From an uncultured Lachnospiraceae bacterium (lineage in GTDB: Bacteria; Bacillota_A; Clostridia; Lachnospirales; Lachnospiraceae), in the NCBI GenBank assembly GCA_902783205.1, contig CACZQE010000194.1:1-9898 (forward strand): a DNA stretch of 9,898 bases, in the 5' to 3' direction. The translations under genes were made by a program, and so were the position numbers. How positions within the stretch are numbered: position 1 is the first letter of the stretch; every line of letters starts with the position of its first letter. The notes beneath the pieces were generated by a model. The model saw nothing but the letters and a program-made list of their open reading frames with translations, was not told the DNA's origin and made no database searches. This document shows, piece by piece, positions 5,380 to 9,898 of the stretch.

Positions 5380-5868
5380 TTATTGCACATTTTTCATCAG
5401 CATATATTTGATGCCGTTGGTCTGGTTGCTCTTTTTCTCTTCTTCCGTCAGGGGGCGGATCACTTTTGCGGGAGAACCGAAGGCCATCATGCCGTCCGGG
5501 ATCTCCGTTCCCTGGGTCACAAGGCTGCCCGCTCCGATGATACAATCGGACCCGACCTTTGCCCCGTTTAAAATGATGGCGCCCATGCCGATCACCGTAT
5601 TGTCTCCGATGGTGCAGCCGTGGACGATGGCTCCGTGCCCCACTGTGGTCCCGTTTCCGATCGTGCAGGGGAAATCCGTGCTGGTATGGACCACGCAGTT
5701 ATCCTGGATATTGGTTCCGGCTCCGATCACGACCCTGGCCTCATCACCCCGGATCACGGCGTTATACCATACGGAACTCTCATCCGCGATGGTTACGTTT
5801 CCTACTACGCAGGCGCCCTGCGCCACCCAGACGTTTCCTTTTAAGGTAGCATTCTTGATATAGCTCAT
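5380..5868 (-). CDS. Gamma-class carbonic anhydrase-like hexapeptide-repeat protein
   Basis: This 162-residue protein is built of hexapeptide repeats (GNVTIADESSVW, IGDNTVIGMGAIIL, VGSDCIIGAGSLV) that fold into a left-handed beta-helix and assemble as trimers, with a C-terminal helix (about 140-160). The three metal-binding histidines of gamma carbonic anhydrases are present as His61 (NIQDNCVVH), His78 and His83 (GHGAIVH). The supporting Arg40, Asp42 and Gln55 are also in place. It lacks the acidic loop carrying the proton-shuttle glutamate of archaeal Cam, as do YrdA/PaaY/CamH-type members. It may therefore be a CO2 hydratase with modest activity, or a hydrolase such as PaaY. The ATG at 5868 is chosen because AGGAG lies seven bases upstream; an in-frame TTG at 5874 is closer to that site. 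It starts 40 nt after the polC stop with no terminator between, suggesting cotranscription. Confidence 0.9.
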   Translation of the reverse strand: MSYIKNATLKGNVWVAQGACVVGNVTIADESSVWYNAVIRGDEARVVIGAGTNIQDNCVVHTSTDFPCTIGNGTTVGHGAIVHGCTIGDNTVIGMGAIILNGAKVGSDCIIGAGSLVTQGTEIPDGMMAFGSPAKVIRPLTEEEKKSNQTNGIKYMLMKNVQ

Positions 5869-5908
5869 AATCAAACTCCTTTATCCTCTTAAATGCATTG
5901 CATGTTCT

Positions 5909-8900
5909 TTACATCTGTCCCAGAAAATCCGCGATGGTCAGCTGGTCTGTCTCCGGAAGGTCTGTCAGAATGGACAGTTCCGCCAGCTTTTCCACATTGG
6001 TCTTGCTGACCTTGGTCCGGTCGCGGAAATTTGCCAGGGAAGTGAAGGGTCCCTGGGCGGCCGCTTCCACGATCTGTTCGCAGGCCTTTTCTCCCAGACC
6101 TACCACGCTGGCCAGGGAGGGCATGATCTTACCGTCTATGATCCGGCACTCCATGGCCCTTGCCCGGAAAATGTCAATGGGCATGAACTCAAAGCCCCGC
6201 TCGTACATTTCCAGAGCGATTCTTCCGTCCCGGATAGTGTCCTGATCTTTCTTGGTCTGTTCCTCCTTGGGCATGGCATTCAGCGCCCTGAGGGCGGACT
6301 TGAGCCGGTCTTTTCCGAAGCACATGACCTCGTAGGAAAAGGCGGAAGCCCGGATGGAGAAGTAGGCCGTATAGTATTCCAGAGGCCGATGGACCTTGTA
6401 CCAGGCCACCCGCCAGCCCATCATGACATAGGCGGCGGCATGGGCCTTGGGGAACATGTATTTGATCTTTTTGCAGGACCAGATATACCATTCCGGCACG
6501 CCGCAGGACAGCATCTCTTCTTCCCACTCGGCTCTCAGGCCTTTGCCCTTTCTGACAGACTCCATGATCAGGAAAGACTTTTCCTTTTCCATGCCCATAT
6601 TGATCAGGTAGGTCATGATATCGTCACGGCAGCAGATGGCGGTGGAAATCTCCGCGTCCCCGTTTTCGATCAGGGTCTGGGCATTTCCCAGCCACACATC
6701 GGTCCCGTGGGAAAGACCCGAGATCCGGACCAGGTCCGAAAAGCTCCTGGGCTTTGTATCCACCAGCATCTGGATGACAAAGTCGGTTCCGAATTCCGGC
6801 ACTCCAAGGGATCCTGTCTGCACCCCTTCGATCTGTTCAGGGCTGATGCCCAGGACCTCCGGGCTGTGGAAAAGCTTCATGACCTCGGGGTCGTCCAGGG
6901 GGATGCCGGTTGCCTTGACACCGGTCAGGTCCTCCAGCCTCCGGATCATGGTGGGATCGTCGTGACCCAGAATATCCAGCTTCAGAAGGTTATGGTCGAT
7001 GGAATGGTATTCAAAATGTGTCGTGACAATATCCGTGTGGATATCATTGGCGGGGTGCTGTACCGCCGTGAATTCATATATCTCATGCTCATGGGGAACG
7101 ACGATGATCCCGCCCGGATGCTGGCCGGTCGTCCGCTTGACACCGGTGCAGCCTTTGGCGATCCGCTCGATCTCGCATCGGCGCTTGCTGATCCCCCGCT
7201 CCTCAAAGTATTTCATTACATAGCCGTAGGCCGTCTTGTCCGCCAGGGTTCCGATGGTTCCTGCCCTGAAAGCCTTGCCCTCGCCGAAGATGACTTCCAC
7301 GTATTTGTGGGCCTTGGCCTGATACTCTCCGGAAAAGTTGAGATCGATATCCGGCTCTTTGTTGCCCTCAAATCCCAGGAAGGTCTCAAAGGGAATATCG
7401 TGTCCTTCCTTGTTGAGGCGGTTCCCGCAGACGGGGCAGTCCCTGTCGGGCAGGTCACAGCCTGACATGCCCTTCATCTGATAGGGCTTTACCAGATCCG
7501 AATCAAAGTCATTGAAATGACATTTGGGACAGATATAGTGAGCCTTTAAGGGATTTACCTCAGTGATGCCGGACATGGTGGCCACAAAGGAAGATCCGAC
7601 AGAACCTCTGGAGCCCACCAGATATCCGTGTTCGTTGGAATCCCACACCAGCTTCTGGGCTATGATGTACATAACAGCAAACTGGTTGCTGATAATGGAA
7701 TCCAGCTCCCTTGTAAGTCTCTCCTCCACGATGGCCGGGAGTTCCGGCCCGTATATTTCATGGGCTTTATCATAGCAGATCCTGGTCAGGGTCTCGTCGG
7801 AATTGGGAATAACCGGCGGACATTTGTCAGGATGGATGGGGGAAATCTTTTCGATCATATCCGCGATCCGGCCGGGTGTCTCAATGACGACCTCCCTGGC
7901 CTTCCGGTCTCCCAGATAGTCGAACTCGGCCAGCATCTCCTCGGTGGTCCTGAAGTAGAGCGGCGCCTGATGGTCGGCATCCTTAAAGCCTTTCCCGGCC
8001 ATTAGGATCCGGCGGTACTGCTCATCCTCGGGATTGAGGAAATGCACATCCCCGGTGGCTGCCACCGGCTTGCCGGTCTTTTCCCCGATCTCTATGATCT
8101 TGCGGTTGTAGTCTTTCAGATCCTCCATGGAAGCGGCACTGTGCCGGTCGCTCTCGATCATGAAGGCATTGTTGCCCAGCGGCTGTATTTCCAGATAGTC
8201 ATAGAAGGAAGCGCTCTCTGCCAGCTCCCTGTCGCTTTTGCCCTGGGTCACCGCCGTAAAGAGTTCGCCTGCCTCACAGGCGGACCCGATCAGGAGCCCC
8301 TCCCTGTACTTTTCGATCAGGCTTTCGGGGATCCTGGGTCTTCTGTTGAAATAGTCCAGATGAGAAGCCGATACCAGGCGGTTGAGATTGACCCGGCCGG
8401 TCTCGTTCTTCACCAGGATGATCCCGTGGTACGTGGGGGCCTTGCGGATGAGGTCGGCAGATATGCTGCCGGCTTCGTTCAGGGCCTTCAGGCTTGTGAT
8501 CCCCCTCTCCTCCAGCATTTCCACAAAACGGAGGAAAACCTCGGCCGTAACTTTGGCGTCGTCCACTGCCCTGTGGTGGTGCTCCTGCTTGATACCCAGC
8601 CGGCGGCAGACCGTATCCAGCCTGAACTTGCTCATATCCGTAAGGAGCAGCCTGGCCATCTGCACGGTATCCAGGACCGTAAAGGATCCGCTGTAGCCCA
8701 GAAGATCCATTTTCCTCTCGATAAAGCCTACGTCAAAGGAGGCATTGTGGGCCACCAGGCAGCAGCCGGAACAAAATGCCAGAAATTCCGGCAGCACCTG
8801 TTCCAGGCGGGGCGCGTTAGCCACCATGGCATCGTCAATATCCGTCAGCTCCGTAATCCGCAGGGGGATGGGCCTGTCAGGATTTACAAATGTGGCATAG

Positions 8901-9898
8901 CGGTCTGTGATCTTTCCGCCGCTCACCTTGACCGCGCCGATTTCTATGATGGAATCTTTCTCGGCGGAAAAACCTGTTGTCTCAAGGTCAAAGACCACGA
9001 AATCATCCGACAGGGTCTGGCCCTGTTCATTGATGACCATCTTTTTCCGGTCATTGACAAAATAGCCTTCCACGCCGTAGATGACCTTGAAGTCATCATC
9101 TTTTTTCAGGCAGTGATGGGCAATGGGAAACGCCTGCAGGACACCGTGGTCGGTGATGGCCAGAGCCTTATGGCCCCAGCTTTTCGCCGTATTGATCACT
9201 TTTTCGATGTCCACCACACTGTCCAGGTCACTCATGACCGTATGCAGATGGAGTTCCACCCGCTTATCCAGGCTGTGATCCATCCGCTTTTCGCTGAAGT
9301 CGGGGACCGGCTTGATCCCCCGCACGGATGAAAGCACCAGCTCGTGCTCATAGCGGTCCACCAGGGGCTGGCCTTTTACCCGGTAAAAGCGTCCCTGCCT
9401 GAAAACCTGCAGAAAATCGGGAACCTCCTCATCCTTGAGATAGATCTTCCCGATGATACTGTCCGTAAAGTCTGTAATGTGGAACCTGATAAATGTACGG
9501 TCCCCTTTGATGGGCCTGGTGTCAATGGAAAGGATCTCTCCGTGGATCACCACCAGGCCGATCTCATCCACGATCTCTCCGATGGATATAATCTCACCCT
9601 CGCAGTCTCTTCCGTAGATCAGATCCGGATCACGGCCGGATCTTTTGAAGGCCTGCTTGCGGGCTCTCTCCTCAAAAAAGCTGCCGCCGTAGGCGCCGGA
9701 CCTCTTTGATGTCTTTCCGCCGTCTTTGCCGGCTGACCGGTCACCCTCGTCAGCAGACTCCGCCTTCTCCAGCCTTTCCATGACCATGCCGACCTCCCGG
9801 TCCAGGCGGTGCTGCTTTTCTTCTTCATGGCGGCTGGTAAGATGGTTGCGGAAATGACAGTCTACATGTATCTGGCATCCGAACCGGTCCCTGAAAAG
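5909..9898 (-). CDS. polC: DNA polymerase III alpha subunit, Gram-positive PolC type (N-terminus outside window)
   Basis: PolC is the main replicative polymerase of Firmicutes, copying DNA at the fork with its own proofreading. An internal Met lies at 9787, but the frame stays open for 37 more codons to the right edge (…LFRDRFGCQIHVDCHF…). The gene therefore continues, with 1,329 residues visible out of the roughly 1,430-1,500 usual. Domains in order: part of the N-terminal domain; an OB fold (about 9320-9600); the first half of the PHP domain with HLHT (9239-9250) and TDHG; an inserted DnaQ-type exonuclease with DLETTG (8972-8989), AHNASFD and HHRAVDDA; the rest of PHP. The polymerase core then has GSRGSVGSS (near 7600), a four-Cys zinc motif (CPKCHF…CPVCG), the catalytic PDIDLNF (about 7335-7356), GQHPGG and AHAAAY. 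A C-terminal helix-hairpin-helix with VGLGEKACEQI lies near 6070-6110. Nothing looks broken. In many Firmicutes rimP-nusA follow polC; here a carbonic anhydrase-like gene does. Confidence 0.98.
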   Translation of the reverse strand, partial: LFRDRFGCQIHVDCHFRNHLTSRHEEEKQHRLDREVGMVMERLEKAESADEGDRSAGKDGGKTSKRSGAYGGSFFEERARKQAFKRSGRDPDLIYGRDCEGEIISIGEIVDEIGLVVIHGEILSIDTRPIKGDRTFIRFHITDFTDSIIGKIYLKDEEVPDFLQVFRQGRFYRVKGQPLVDRYEHELVLSSVRGIKPVPDFSEKRMDHSLDKRVELHLHTVMSDLDSVVDIEKVINTAKSWGHKALAITDHGVLQAFPIAHHCLKKDDDFKVIYGVEGYFVNDRKKMVINEQGQTLSDDFVVFDLETTGFSAEKDSIIEIGAVKVSGGKITDRYATFVNPDRPIPLRITELTDIDDAMVANAPRLEQVLPEFLAFCSGCCLVAHNASFDVGFIERKMDLLGYSGSFTVLDTVQMARLLLTDMSKFRLDTVCRRLGIKQEHHHRAVDDAKVTAEVFLRFVEMLEERGITSLKALNEAGSISADLIRKAPTYHGIILVKNETGRVNLNRLVSASHLDYFNRRPRIPESLIEKYREGLLIGSACEAGELFTAVTQGKSDRELAESASFYDYLEIQPLGNNAFMIESDRHSAASMEDLKDYNRKIIEIGEKTGKPVAATGDVHFLNPEDEQYRRILMAGKGFKDADHQAPLYFRTTEEMLAEFDYLGDRKAREVVIETPGRIADMIEKISPIHPDKCPPVIPNSDETLTRICYDKAHEIYGPELPAIVEERLTRELDSIISNQFAVMYIIAQKLVWDSNEHGYLVGSRGSVGSSFVATMSGITEVNPLKAHYICPKCHFNDFDSDLVKPYQMKGMSGCDLPDRDCPVCGNRLNKEGHDIPFETFLGFEGNKEPDIDLNFSGEYQAKAHKYVEVIFGEGKAFRAGTIGTLADKTAYGYVMKYFEERGISKRRCEIERIAKGCTGVKRTTGQHPGGIIVVPHEHEIYEFTAVQHPANDIHTDIVTTHFEYHSIDHNLLKLDILGHDDPTMIRRLEDLTGVKATGIPLDDPEVMKLFHSPEVLGISPEQIEGVQTGSLGVPEFGTDFVIQMLVDTKPRSFSDLVRISGLSHGTDVWLGNAQTLIENGDAEISTAICCRDDIMTYLINMGMEKEKSFLIMESVRKGKGLRAEWEEEMLSCGVPEWYIWSCKKIKYMFPKAHAAAYVMMGWRVAWYKVHRPLEYYTAYFSIRASAFSYEVMCFGKDRLKSALRALNAMPKEEQTKKDQDTIRDGRIALEMYERGFEFMPIDIFRARAMECRIIDGKIMPSLASVVGLGEKACEQIVEAAAQGPFTSLANFRDRTKVSKTNVEKLAELSILTDLPETDQLTIADFLGQM

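Noticed and set aside
5892..5904. Short ATGCA-A-TGCAT inverted repeat between polC and the carbonic anhydrase-like gene
   Set aside because: Five-base arms with a one-base centre and no U-tract; too small to be a terminator or to support a function.
6389..7465. Plus-strand open frame of 358 codons
   Set aside because: Antisense to the polC catalytic core; its residue composition is shadow-like and no motif is seen.
8042..9331. Long open frame of 429 codons on the plus strand
   Set aside because: It lies wholly antisense to polC, whose motifs are unmistakable. It has no ribosome binding site or recognisable domain, and GC-biased third positions create such shadows.
9785..9787. ATG at 9787 as the start of polC
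   Set aside because: The frame continues upstream without a stop for 37 codons to the window edge, with no ribosome binding site before this ATG, and the family is over 100 residues longer.

Overview
The window looks like chromosomal DNA from a moderately GC-rich low-GC-phylum Gram-positive bacterium of class Clostridia, probably Lachnospiraceae. The basis is a Gram-positive-type PolC replicative polymerase, a long-form hibernation factor (HPF), strong AGGAGG-type ribosome binding sites, sigma-A-like promoters and compact U-tailed terminators. The family assignment is inference; no rRNA or tRNA is present to test it. All seven credible genes lie on the minus strand, so transcription runs from right to left.

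Reading in the direction of transcription: polC (N-terminus beyond the right edge) ends at 5909. It is followed 40 nt later by a gamma-class carbonic anhydrase-like hexapeptide protein, probably cotranscribed. A separate promoter then drives a single-pass membrane protein of unknown function (4212-5315), closed by a hairpin terminator. Next are a long AlaX-type alanyl-tRNA editing protein (2955-4124) and a lipoprotein of unknown function (1835-2908). The lipoprotein's own promoter overlaps the 3' end of the AlaX gene, and a textbook terminator closes it. After a 530-bp gap come hpf (777-1304), with its own promoter and terminator, and gldA (5' part only, running off the left edge).

The most unusual part is the 530-bp gap between the lipoprotein gene and hpf. 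It holds four perfect DnaA boxes (TTATCCACA or its complement) plus one near match within 90 bp, next to a strongly AT-rich stretch and two short palindromes. A further consensus DnaA box lies just upstream of the gldA promoter. dnaA, dnaN, rpmH and other usual oriC neighbours are absent from the window, and gene direction does not flip across the cluster. It may therefore be a DnaA-titrating or DnaA-regulated locus, or less likely a displaced origin. No mobile elements, CRISPR arrays or structured RNA genes were seen.
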